Assembly (NCBI GenBank): GCA_035041965.1
Contig: JAPYMA010000088.1
Span: forward strand, 229,397-293,396
DNA length: 64,000 nt
From: Anisakis pegreffii
Taxonomy: Eukaryota > Nematoda > Chromadorea > Rhabditida > Anisakidae
Direction of reading: 5' to 3'
Shown here: piece by piece, positions 53,530 through 63,936 of the stretch
Layout of the letters: each line of letters starts with the position of its first letter
Numbering within the stretch: the stretch's first letter is position 1
Program-made: the position numbers and the translations under genes
Notes under the pieces: generated by a model
The model's input: only the letters and a program-made list of their open reading frames with translations
Database searches by the model: none
What the model was told of the DNA's origin: nothing

Positions 53530-54325
53530 ATCAAACGTTTGATAATATTAAGGGCGGCCTCTTCTTGGTCACGATTGTTGTGTGAACGCCAAGTGTTGAC
53601 GGTATCAGCACCAGAAATATGAATCAGAGCAAGAGGGATAAATTGAATAGGAAGCGGAAAATCAGAAGCAGTCAGTGACGAACGATCGTCGGATAAAACA
53701 CCTAGTCTCAGTTGCCCATTGTATATGGCTTCTGGGAGACAATAGGTTAAGAATGGGTGAGATCGATAGGAAACATTAAGGGAAAACATGGGAATGACAT
53801 TTCGACGTGCCACAGCTTCAATGGCACTGCGAAAGCCATACGGGAGGATTCGTTCAGGAATATTTGCCTTATATGCAGGCAGCTGTTGAAGATCACCGGT
53901 CAGAAACACTTGGGAAATTTCTGGAAGTCCAGCAAGGATGGATAATAGTTGCGCTTCTGGTATAAGACCAGCTTCATCAAATTTGCAGCGCTGAATGTAA
54001 TCCTTAAGGACTGGAAGGTATTGTTATAGCATGGCAATAGTGCCTAAAATAATTCGAACCATATTGGTTTTGAGTGCTAAATGTAGCGCTTTAGTTTCAT
54101 GACAGCCCTTACCGTCATGAGGGAGGCGATTCCTCGTATAATCGCGGGCAAAATTTAGCTCGTCACGATTAAATTTGTCTAGTGGTATTAGTCGGGTCAT
54201 AAGTTCTGGGAGACGGTATTGAGCCCAGAGATATTCGTCTGCATTAACCAAGCGTTCATTCGTGAGAGATTGTAAAAATAATAGTTCGTTGGGCGCCAAC
54301 TGAGGCATTAATTTAAGTACGGCTT
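53530..54325 (-). pseudogene. SF1 helicase middle part, fused to RT
   Basis: Carries the Walker B/motif II (CKFDEAGLIPEAQLL) and motif III (VFLTGDLQQLP), then SFRSAIEA-like GFRSAIEAVARR and NVSYRSHPFLTYCLPEAIYN, in UPF1-family order. An in-frame TAA at 54026-54024 sits just before the DEAG motif. The Walker A/motif I (GxxGxGKT) is absent: the fragment begins after it, at the junction with RT (54325/54326). It therefore cannot make an active helicase as it stands. Confidence 0.85.
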
Positions 54326-54980
54326 GTGCCAAGTTACATTTCTTAGGTGAGAGTTTGAGATGGAATTCTCGTAAACGTTTAAAGACATTCTCCAGAGCTA
54401 ACAAATGTTGATTAAAATCAGAAGATTTCGTGTAAACCAGTAAGTCATCTACATAGAAACACACATTATCGTTTAATCCAGCGAATACATAAGCCATAGT
54501 GCGACAGAATATACTAGTAGCATTTTTAAGACCAAAGGGTAAATGAGTAAATTGATAACATTTGTCTTCTAGGATGAGACCAAGTTTATTACTCATATGA
54601 TCAGAAACTTCAATTTGTAAGAATCCTTGAGACAGATCCAGACTTGAATAGTATTGACAGCCTCCTATTTGATCTAAGATTGATTTAAGTCTTCGCAAAG
54701 GATAGGTGTCGCCAACAGTAACAACATTTAATTTTTTGTAGTCTACACAGACTCTAAGTCCACCGTCTTTCTTCTGCACGAGGACTATATTGGCTAACCA
54801 GTTGGTGTTGGATTCTTTCAAAACACCTATATACACGAGTTTCTGAATGTGGTCTTGAAGTTCTTGTTTAAACTTAAAGGGTATGCGGGTGGGTTTGGAT
54901 ACTATTGGAGTTTCAGTAGTGGTGACGATGTCGTGTTGGATCGCAGCGCAAGAAAAGAAGAAGAAGCAGGAATGTTGCCT
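54024..54980 (-). pseudogene. Ty3/gypsy RT, truncated and fused to helicase
   Basis: An open frame in the -1 register relative to the Gag-Env-PR ORF, overlapping its last 79 bases. It starts the RT in the usual way (SKPTRIPFKFKQELQ, then NTNWLANIVLVQKKDG) and keeps LPFGLKNA and CFYVDDLLVY. At KKCNLA (54326) it leaves RT and continues in frame with helicase sequence (AVLKLMPQLAPNEL) until the stop at 54024. RNase H and integrase are missing. The RT part is almost identical to, and inverted relative to, the plus-strand copies at 50006 and 62493. Confidence 0.9.
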
Positions 54981-57900
54981 TCATGAGATGGCGTAATTGG
55001 ATTAACATCGAAGATTTCAATAGCAGTAGTGATAGACGTATTCTTGTATAAATTAACAGGTTGATTTGTAGGATTACATATAAGCAGTTGGATTTTCCCA
55101 TTACTGGGCTGTACAATACCAGGTGTTAAGTAAAGATGCTTGCGTTGTAATTTAGAATTAAGGGCTTCTACCCAGAAGTTGTGTGAGTAAGACACATGAT
55201 TAGACATTACACAATGAATTAACGTTTCAGAATTGGGAGGAATAGTAGTAGTAGTAGTCATTACTCTTACTGGAAGAGTTCTAGGTCGCCAACAACGTGG
55301 GTCGCCTAGTGATAATTTGATATCATTAATGATGAAGGAATTGTGTAAGATATCCATAGTAAATGGGGGAAAATATTGTAAAACATCGCAACCTATAATA
55401 ACATCATATGAACGCATATTGTTAATAAAATCATTATCAGAAAAATATAATGGTGCGGATACAATGATATCCGCAATTTGAAAATTAACAATTGCGCTGC
55501 CAATGATGGTAACGGCATGGCCCGATACCCCAACGGCGTGCGTGATATTAGAAATGATTTGTAAATCTAGCATTGCAATCCAATTGCTTGATGTTACCGT
55601 AAGGGCGGAACCTGTGTCGATAAGAAAACTACAATATACATTGTTTATTCTGCCACATATTTGTGAGCTAAACGGAGAAGCAAGCATGTTTATATCTGAA
55701 GTGAATTGTGGTACAGTGACTACAGGAGGCCAGCTTTTCGTATTTCCGGCATGAGAGATAACGATCTGGTTATTGTAAGAAGAATGCTGAATGGGATGAT
55801 CGGAATGAAGCTCAACAATTTCAACATCATTGGTTTGCGAATGAGAGAGAATGTTGCATAATTTGAAGAGATTGGGAAAGAAGATTTTGAGTAAGATAAA
55901 GCCAATGGTCTTTGTTGTTATTAACAAGCAAACTGTTGATACCCAAATGTTCCATGGTGATGAAAGAAAATAAAAGATCGAGGATGGTAAGAGATCAGAA
56001 TTCATGTGATGATTATGATTACTGTCAGGTCCAATTATTGGTGATGGATCAGTAATGAGACGTTCAGCTTGCAAGACACGAGAAGCGGCAGCTAAATGAA
56101 TAGATGGAAATAGCTCAGATAAATTGGTTATTATTAGATTATGAAAAATTGTGTTTTGGAGATGAGACGGCATTGACGGAATAGTTAATTGCAAAGTCGA
56201 GATCTGTGATGGAGGTATCAATGTCGTGAGACCTTCTACTTGATCAACTATCATTAAAATGCACATAATTTCCAGAGGAACATATCTAAACATGGAGCAA
56301 TCTGCTTTTCGTGAGAATTGCGATACAATCATGGTTGTTGGATCTAAAAATCCATGAGCAACTTGCCCAGACAAATCTATACGAATCGGAAGATATTCAT
56401 AACATATATGAGTGTCATTGGTCGGAACAAATTGAAAGGAAGAAGCAGAAACTGGGACACAAGGCCATACTTCAAGAACGGAAGTCGCCAACCTGGCGTG
56501 TATATTGGAATTATTCAGTAACGCTCGAGCTGCTATTGTCGGATTAGCTGCTACTGATGAAATGAATTGTTGGAACAACCTGTTCATAGTATTACAAATA
56601 TTTAAAAGGGCATGCTGAACTGAGAAAGTTAAAGCTTGAACTAAGCCAGTTTCCAATGCTTGTAGTTGCGATGCCAATTGATTAGTTGTGACTGCTCCTG
56701 TTATGAAAGCGGAGTCGATATTACGTTTAGATCTTCTGAAATATTTGGTTAATTCATGCGCCTTAATGGCGTATCCTTGATCTGTAATAATTAGAGTTTC
56801 TTTGCAATTATCAAAGTGAGTAAGATTATGTGGAAATGATATAGCGAATTCCTTTGATTCCGCTATCCAAATGTTACCAAATAATTGGCCTTGCCAGTTC
56901 GCGAACTTCACGAAGCGGCATTGTTCTTGCTCATTGGGTTGCCAGATCAATGTCGATTTATCTCTTAACTGGCAATTACCTTCGTGATATTCACATCCCT
57001 CCATTATTCCAACCGGTGATTGTAACTCAGCATTATCAAATTTTACTGATACATAAGTGTCAAATAAAAAGCAATTAGTTGCCGTTATCTGTTTTTCTGA
57101 AAAGCTACCAATGATAGGATATGGAAATTCGAAACTTAATAAATTTTCCGTTTGATATATTTCACCCTTTAATATCAAGGGGCCATGATCACATTGCTTA
57201 TGTTTTATTATATATTTGCATTCGGCCACTGAAACAGGTAACAATTCTGTTTCAGAACGGCTAAATTTATCGTTTAAGAAATTGGTATAATAATAAATTG
57301 TTTTGCGAACGATACGGCATACATATGCCTTTGTGTTATATTTTATGGTGTTAGGTCTGTATAGGGTAAATGTAACATTTTTGATTTCATCTTGCATAGT
57401 TGCATTTAATTTGGGACAAAGAAATGCTTTATCTATTTGCCAGAACATTCTAGCATGATCTGTTTGACAAAGAAGGGGTAATGGTGGGATGGTATTTGTG
57501 TTGTTGCAATATGTAGCTGATGCGGCTTGCGATAAGCCATTGGTTGCAATGAGTAAGTACACTAAAAGAGAGATGAAATATGGTATGATTTTTAACGTAG
57601 ACTTCAAGAGATAAGATGGGAAACAAGGTTGGGATTTGTACTTGGATTCTTTCGTTTGGGGATAGGGGAGTATAGATAAGGAACATATATTGGGTATCTC
57701 TGTATCTTGCGAATATGCTAATTTCGCTAACCTTTCATTTTGTTGTAACAAATGTTGATTCTTTTCTTCAGTTTTTCTGAGTTGATCTTGAAGTTCTTCA
57801 ATGTTGATCGCATTGTACTGTTGATTATCAGAGATGCAAGCCACGTGACCAACATTGCCTGTTGAAGGATATGTGCGAGAATTGTATCTGTCATAAGAAT

Positions 57901-59311
57901 TGCCATACCTGTTGTATCGCTGGGATGGCTTAGAGGATGTAGAGTAATACGCGTTCAGATTCTGTTGCGAATATGGTTGTCTGGGTTGTAGATCTCGTGG
58001 AGGAAGCCTCTTGAAACAGTTGTAAGCCAGATGCCCAGTTTTACCACAATAAGAACAGTAAGGTCTGGTGTCATAATTTCTCTCATATCGCCTAAATTGC
58101 TTAGCGATATTTCTGTCATAATACTGACCATACCTGTTGTTATAATTCGCTGGCGACTTGTCCGGATATCGTTGAAATGTAGGATTAGAAGAAGGTTGTG
58201 GATTAAAGAAAGGCTGTTGACGCCTGTAATCCGCTGAAGTGGCATCGTGTGAATTGTTTACTACGTGAGAACTATTAGCTTTATTGGGATTCTTAATGGC
58301 CAAAATTTCTTTTATTTCTTGAGTGAGTTTGTTTAATTCTAATAAAGAATGAGAGACATCATCAGCTAAAAATATGTGATTAGTTTCATTTTTATTCATT
58401 TTTGGTTGAATTGTTTGCGAGGTAATTCTAGCATTGAGTAAATTTTCAATATGCAAAGCTTTAATGTGAGCTTCCTCAAACGTAGCAGGTTCTGCTGCTT
58501 TTACATGAAACGATATATCGGGCAATAATCCATCAAGAAAATGATCCATTAAAGTTTCTTTATAAGTATGTTCGTTAAGGCCAACAGTGGCGGCTCGGAC
58601 TGCTTGTCTGAGTCTTTCTGTAAATGCATTAACTGACTCACCATTTGTTTGTTTACACGCAAGCAGTGTCTGTCTCGCGATATTTCTCATCTTAGGAGAT
58701 TCAAATAAATCGCGCAAGTTATTGATGATTTTATCAAAATCTTGTTTAACCTCAGGACTGAAAGTTTCATACTCTTCTCGCGCAAGTCCATCCAGGAAAA
58801 ATTTTATTTTCTGCGCTTTTTGATTTTCAGTCCAAGGGATGCTCTGTGCATCTGCATAGTCATTAAATTTTCGCAACCATAAGGAGAAAGGAACCTCTCC
58901 TTCACCAGTGAAGGATGATATCTTTAGAGATGCTAGATGAATGTCTGAAGAGAGCGTGTTAATATTAAGAGATGCATTGTTAAGGCCCGTACCACGGGAT
59001 GAATCTAAATCACTATTACTTTTATCATCACTTTCATTCTCTTCTTCAATATCTATAATCAATTGTTTCTTCGAATCATGAATGCCTAACATCTCAGAAA
59101 TGAACAGAAAGGGAAACATCCAATTGAAGGAAATAAATGAAATCAAAAAATCGCACAGTATGATGAAACAGTGGAATGCAATGATTTGATAATGAAATAC
59201 AAACGACAAACAAATCGCTGAATTCAAGTAAAATTTTCCTGTCGGGTGGGTACCAATTGAAAGTATCTGTTGCATTTTTGCCCTTAAGGCGAAATCGAAA
59301 ATCTTAAGCAC
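54902..59311 (-). CDS. retroelement Gag-Env-protease polyprotein ORF
   Basis: An uninterrupted frame of up to 1469 codons from an endogenous retrovirus-like Ty3/gypsy relative. The likely real start is the Met at about codon 74. Gag comes first, with a CCHC zinc knuckle (CSYCGKTGHLAYNC) at about 418-431. A second hydrophobic segment near 575-590 (YFISLLVYLLIATNG) would serve as the signal peptide of an envelope-like glycoprotein. That domain has many Cys and N-glycosylation sites, a furin-type site (RRSKR, about 857-861) followed by a heptad-like helix, and a membrane anchor at about 1118-1140. Then comes an aspartic protease (FLIDTGSALTVTSS near 1227, IIGCDVLQYF near 1310). RT follows in the -1 frame. 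The order Gag-Env-PR is unusual. No intact LTRs were found. It is described here only as a genomic relic. Confidence 0.85.
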   Translation of the reverse strand: MLKIFDFALRAKMQQILSIGTHPTGKFYLNSAICLSFVFHYQIIAFHCFIILCDFLISFISFNWMFPFLFISEMLGIHDSKKQLIIDIEEENESDDKSNSDLDSSRGTGLNNASLNINTLSSDIHLASLKISSFTGEGEVPFSLWLRKFNDYADAQSIPWTENQKAQKIKFFLDGLAREEYETFSPEVKQDFDKIINNLRDLFESPKMRNIARQTLLACKQTNGESVNAFTERLRQAVRAATVGLNEHTYKETLMDHFLDGLLPDISFHVKAAEPATFEEAHIKALHIENLLNARITSQTIQPKMNKNETNHIFLADDVSHSLLELNKLTQEIKEILAIKNPNKANSSHVVNNSHDATSADYRRQQPFFNPQPSSNPTFQRYPDKSPANYNNRYGQYYDRNIAKQFRRYERNYDTRPYCSYCGKTGHLAYNCFKRLPPRDLQPRQPYSQQNLNAYYSTSSKPSQRYNRYGNSYDRYNSRTYPSTGNVGHVACISDNQQYNAINIEELQDQLRKTEEKNQHLLQQNERLAKLAYSQDTEIPNICSLSILPYPQTKESKYKSQPCFPSYLLKSTLKIIPYFISLLVYLLIATNGLSQAASATYCNNTNTIPPLPLLCQTDHARMFWQIDKAFLCPKLNATMQDEIKNVTFTLYRPNTIKYNTKAYVCRIVRKTIYYYTNFLNDKFSRSETELLPVSVAECKYIIKHKQCDHGPLILKGEIYQTENLLSFEFPYPIIGSFSEKQITATNCFLFDTYVSVKFDNAELQSPVGIMEGCEYHEGNCQLRDKSTLIWQPNEQEQCRFVKFANWQGQLFGNIWIAESKEFAISFPHNLTHFDNCKETLIITDQGYAIKAHELTKYFRRSKRNIDSAFITGAVTTNQLASQLQALETGLVQALTFSVQHALLNICNTMNRLFQQFISSVAANPTIAARALLNNSNIHARLATSVLEVWPCVPVSASSFQFVPTNDTHICYEYLPIRIDLSGQVAHGFLDPTTMIVSQFSRKADCSMFRYVPLEIMCILMIVDQVEGLTTLIPPSQISTLQLTIPSMPSHLQNTIFHNLIITNLSELFPSIHLAAASRVLQAERLITDPSPIIGPDSNHNHHMNSDLLPSSIFYFLSSPWNIWVSTVCLLITTKTIGFILLKIFFPNLFKLCNILSHSQTNDVEIVELHSDHPIQHSSYNNQIVISHAGNTKSWPPVVTVPQFTSDINMLASPFSSQICGRINNVYCSFLIDTGSALTVTSSNWIAMLDLQIISNITHAVGVSGHAVTIIGSAIVNFQIADIIVSAPLYFSDNDFINNMRSYDVIIGCDVLQYFPPFTMDILHNSFIINDIKLSLGDPRCWRPRTLPVRVMTTTTTIPPNSETLIHCVMSNHVSYSHNFWVEALNSKLQRKHLYLTPGIVQPSNGKIQLLICNPTNQPVNLYKNTSITTAIEIFDVNPITPSHEGNIPASSSFLALRSNTTSSPLLKLQ

Positions 59312-59357
59312 ATGTCGATCACTGGTAAATATATCAGCTATGTTTTGTTGTCCTGGA
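59229..59357 (-). mobile_element. 5' leader block of the retroelement
   Basis: The reverse complement of the fragment at 44037-44166. It lies directly against the left border of duplicate copy B (59361), so that border coincides with the element's 5' end. Confidence 0.7.
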
Positions 59358-59739
59358 TATTTGAAATTTTCTGTGACTTATTTGATGGTTAACCATTTAT
59401 CGCAAGAAAGAGCAAGCGGCATTGTACACATTTGCATTCAGGCACTGAACTGAATGAGCTCAAATTGTACTTGAAGGCGTTTAGTTGACTTCCCAGAATG
59501 CATCTTTCTGCATTGTTGCAGATTTAGGTAAGATCCTCGCAACATTTCACACTTAAAGAATAAACCATAATGAGATAGATACATTTAGTGATCGACTGTC
59601 TTGAAAAGTTACTGCATTATTGTCGTGAACGAGATGTTATGATTGCTAAAACAATAAAACGAATGAATATTGGCGGTAATATTATATAACACTGCAGAGA
59701 GCGTACTCACTCGTGTACATACACTTTCCTCGTCTACAT

Positions 59740-60430
59740 CAGTGGTTCTCATAGGGGGTGGGGGGTGAAATTACCCATTTTGGGCAGTTTGGAGGTGTCA
59801 AGGGTTAATGGTGAGAGTCGCGAAATTAGTATTTCGTGTTATTGTTATTTTATGATAGAAGGCCATTGTAATGGTGTTTTTCAAGTTGGGTAAACTCTTC
59901 AATCTCCGATTTTCTGAGTATAATTAGCTCGCCCGGGCCTAACACGGTTTTCATTTGTTTTAACAGGGTTTTCATTCTTTTTCTTGCTGTTGTGATTGCT
60001 CTCATAACTGCTTTCATCAAAAGTATTCTCTTCTGCTAATTTCTCATTCATTTCACTCAACTGTTAGTGTCAAATTCTCATTCTATTAAATACACTCTAT
60101 AACTGATCAGTTGACTGTCGAACGTTGTTGAGCAATAATATTCGATTGCTGTATTGTTAACTTCGGCTATCAACACTCGTCAACGCATCCAGTTAATAAC
60201 ATATGCTAGAGAATAAGAAATTGATTCAAACTGTGAAGTGAAGTGAGACGAAATGAATGAGAAAAACTCATCAATAGAACGCTATTCGCATGTAATAGCT
60301 ATGAGAGTGAATACAACACGTCTGAAAAGAATGAGAATCCATCTAAATCAGTTTGATGTAAACGTGTCACAGACAATAGCTTTTCATGCAATCATATTCG
60401 ATTGCTGTGCTGAGGAACACAACGGTCTAA
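59740..60430 (+). mobile_element. hAT-like non-autonomous element, in copy B
   Basis: Counterpart of 47268-47960 with a few single-base differences. Confidence 0.6.
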
Positions 60431-60981
60431 GGAGAGACCCAGCGATGTCGATTAACATCATGAACGTGCTAATAAGATTGAACGTAACGGTCGTCTGAAC
60501 ATAACATGTGCGATTTCCATATTTGATAGGGGGAGGGGTGTAACGGCGGCCTGCCACATCGTCAAATGGATCACCCGAACATCGGGGTAATGAAGCACCC
60601 GAACGTGATAACCACTGATCTACACCGAGCATACTGTTAGGTCTACAGCAAGTCGTGAATGAATAACTCTCACCACTTACAATCACTTATAACGCTTCTT
60701 CTGACACTCAGGTGTGCGCAACTTCAAAGTTCGGACTTATTGTTCGGTAAATAGGTTGACAGCGACTCGAAAATAATTAGACTTCGATTGCTCAGTAGAG
60801 AGTCGACTGATAGTGAAATAAAAGTGTCACGAGCCTGTCACAGCAGTTACTCGTTCTTGTTGATGTGATTAAAAGCAAAGTGAATATTTATTTCGAAAAC
60901 CGAAAACCATTATCATCATACTATCCCATCAGAAATAGTGGTTTGTCATAAACGTGAACAATTAACAGATGACTGATCCAA

Positions 60982-61683
60982 TTACTTAGTTTCTTCCTGA
61001 TGATGTTCCACATGATTTGTAAGTCCCATCGCACTCAATACTGCTGATAATGCGGCCTTGAATGGGCAACCTCCTGCACCAGAGCGTTGATGTGTGTCAA
61101 TTTGCTGTTGCGATACGTTTGCATGTTGAAGCGTCAGTTGTTCTTCAGCTGATAGAGTTTGATGTCCCTCAGGCAGGACTGAAAATTGATAATCTTATCA
61201 ATAGGCTATTGTTCATCAATCGATCCAGCTGCATGCAGCTGAAGATATATTCCGCATTTACGATGGTACCACATTCAAATAATTCGATGCTGAACGTAAC
61301 CGCTGTCCCGTGGAATCATCTTATTCAGTTCCCAATTCTGGAATCAACTCATGTGTTTAGGTAAATGGAAACGAAAACGGATCGTTCGCTAGAGAGTTTT
61401 CAAAAGCGCACGAATGTCTCACAATAAAGACTGTTATAAAGAGAGACGATGTGGATTGCAGAAGCGCTGAGTTTCAGGCGGCCGAGTTCATGCTGTGACT
61501 TTTGCATGCAACCAGAGCGCGTAAGTCAACGATGGCAAGTCCAGCCGATAGCGTATCGCCGCATTACAGCAGTTGGTTTTAGATGAAGATAACCGAACAG
61601 GCAAGCGTAGAGAGTCACTTACCCAAATCCTGAAGAGTCTGTTGGCAGAGCACAGCCAAAACGATGAAGAGAACCAACTTCAT
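60982..61683 (-). CDS. 85-residue secreted peptide, copy B
   Basis: Same two-exon structure as copy A (61683-61623 and 61178-60982). The only coding difference I found is silent, in a Gln codon (CAA to CAG); the intron has at least two changes. Signal peptide, single Cys and TATA-like box are all kept. Two intact near-identical copies in 12.5 kb suggest a recent duplication, and further copies may lie to the right of the window. Confidence 0.75.
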
Positions 61684-62492
61684 TGTTGCTTGAGTGAAAC
61701 GAATTGTGTGTATTGCTAGCTATGATCCGACCCTTTTATGCTCAACGCAAATCTACTACAGTTCCATTTGCAGCCGAATTGTTTGCAGAATAACGCAGAC
61801 GAATTCGAAGTCAGCATGATGTTAGTTTGTATCACATCATGATTCATGATTCATGTGATATCCAGCAAAACGGTCTGAGCGTTCTTTGGCTGACACTTTC
61901 GTTTTCGCAATGAAAGTGCTCGATTTGGTTAGATGAAATATGATTCTGCAAAACGAAATAAATTCAAATTTAGCGTCAAAATATTACAACATTCATTTGA
62001 TCGAATTCTTATTTATTTCTTCATTATTTTTGCAGTTTACAAGCGATGAAGAAATTCGTGAATCTTCAACATTGTAAAATTTCAGCGCATCAGCATTCAT
62101 TTATAATAATTTATGTATTTTTCAATACAACTTGGATAATTCAGTTTTCTTTCAGTGCAATACGGGAATGTTTAAATAATTTGCCAGTTAATTGCTCTAT
62201 TTTGATGATTTATGTACGCAGCCCTTACTTCTATTCATTAAATTCAGAATTCTTTGCTTTTTGCTTGTTGTCCTCCGTTCACGTGTGGAATCTCCTGTCT
62301 GATTCACACCCTCGCTCCTCACCCTGTATTAAACGAACAAATCCATATCCAGATAGCTTAATCATTTATTTTGCAGGTGTCATATACTCTGCGAATCCAT
62401 GTATACTCATTTCACAGTATTATATTTCATTTGATTGTGCAAAATTTATTTCATTTCAGACAAAAGTGATCAAATGGTTGACAAAAAAGTGC

Positions 62493-63936
62493 AAACTCGT
62501 GGATATAGGTGTTTTGAAAGAATCCAACACCAACTGGTTAGCCAATATAGTCCTCCTGCAGAAGAAAGACGGTGGACTTAGAGTCTGTGTAGACTACAAA
62601 AAATTAAATGTTGTTACTGTTGGCGACACCTATCCTTTGCGAAGACTTAAATCAATCTTAGATCAAATAGGAGGCTGTCAATACTATTCAAGTCTGGATC
62701 TGTCTCAAGGATTCTTACAAATTAAAATTTCTGATCATATGAGTAATAAACTTGGTCTCATCCTAGAAGACAAATGTTATCAATTTACTCATTTACCCTT
62801 TGGTCTTAAAAATGCTACTAGTATATTCTGTCGCACTATGGCTTATTTATTCGCTGGATTAAACGATAATGTGTGTTTCTATGTAGATGACTTACTGGTT
62901 TACACGAAATCTTCTGATTTTAATCAACATTTGTTGGCTCTGGAGAATGTCTTTAAACGTTTACGAGAATTCCATCTCAAACTCTCACCTAAGAAATGTA
63001 ACTTGGCACGAACTTCCATCTCCTTTCTTGGTCACGTTATTCATAAGGAAGGATACACTCCGGGTACTGCTAACCTTGATATTATTAAAAATTTTCCAAT
63101 TCCTAAAACAATACAACAAACTGGTCGCTTTTATGGTCTTGCTGGATTTTATCATATGTTCATACCATCATTTGCAAAGACTGCTGCTCCTCTAACAGAA
63201 CTAACCAAGAAGAATCGCAAATTCCATTGGAACGCGGAACAACAGAAAGCGTTTGATGAAATTAAGCACTTACTTCTCACAGAACCTATACTAGCTTATC
63301 CAGACTATGATAAAGACTTTCATATCTTTACCGACTGTTCAGCGGTTGCTCAAGCTGCTGCTCTTATGCAGCTAGCTGAGAATAGTAAAAATACATTTCA
63401 GGCAATTTCATACTGTAGCCGTACATTGTCTGAATCAGAGAAGCGATGGCCAATCATTCAAGCTGAGTTAGCAGCTAGTGTATATGCTCTACGTACTTTC
63501 CGTCCTTACATCTTTATGTCTAACTGCATCATTCATTCTGATCACAGACCGCTCTCTCATATTCTTAAGAAACCCTCTGCGCACCCTAACCTAGCCAGAA
63601 TGGATCATTGAACTGCAAACCTACAATGTATCCATTGAATTTATCAAGGGTGAACAAAATCGAGTCGCAGATTCCTTATCGAGGATAGAAGAAGACGAAC
63701 ATTGCAACTCCAATCAGGCATCTGAGATGCAGGATATTATAGAATTCCCCAATTGTTTATCCCTATTTACCTTTAACAACATTCTAGCTATCCACCCCAG
63801 TAACAAGATAGCCGTATCCAACGCGGAAGGTAATAAATATCTTATCGACTTACCCAAGGAACAACAAGCCGATCACACGTTAAGACCAATTATAGAATAT
63901 TTGAGTAAAGGGACCTTACCAGAACCTACTGACACC
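62493..63936 (+). pseudogene. truncated Ty3/gypsy RT-RNase H, copy B
   Basis: Counterpart of 50006-51449. Both copies give the same 521-codon translation, including the non-homologous leader from 62046, the YVDD active site and the same extra base (63599-63600) that ends the frame at 63611. The continuation in the next frame is also present. Confidence 0.9.

Noticed and set aside
53530..54325. Active helicase gene
   Set aside because: No Walker A motif, an in-frame stop before DEAG, and direct fusion to RT.
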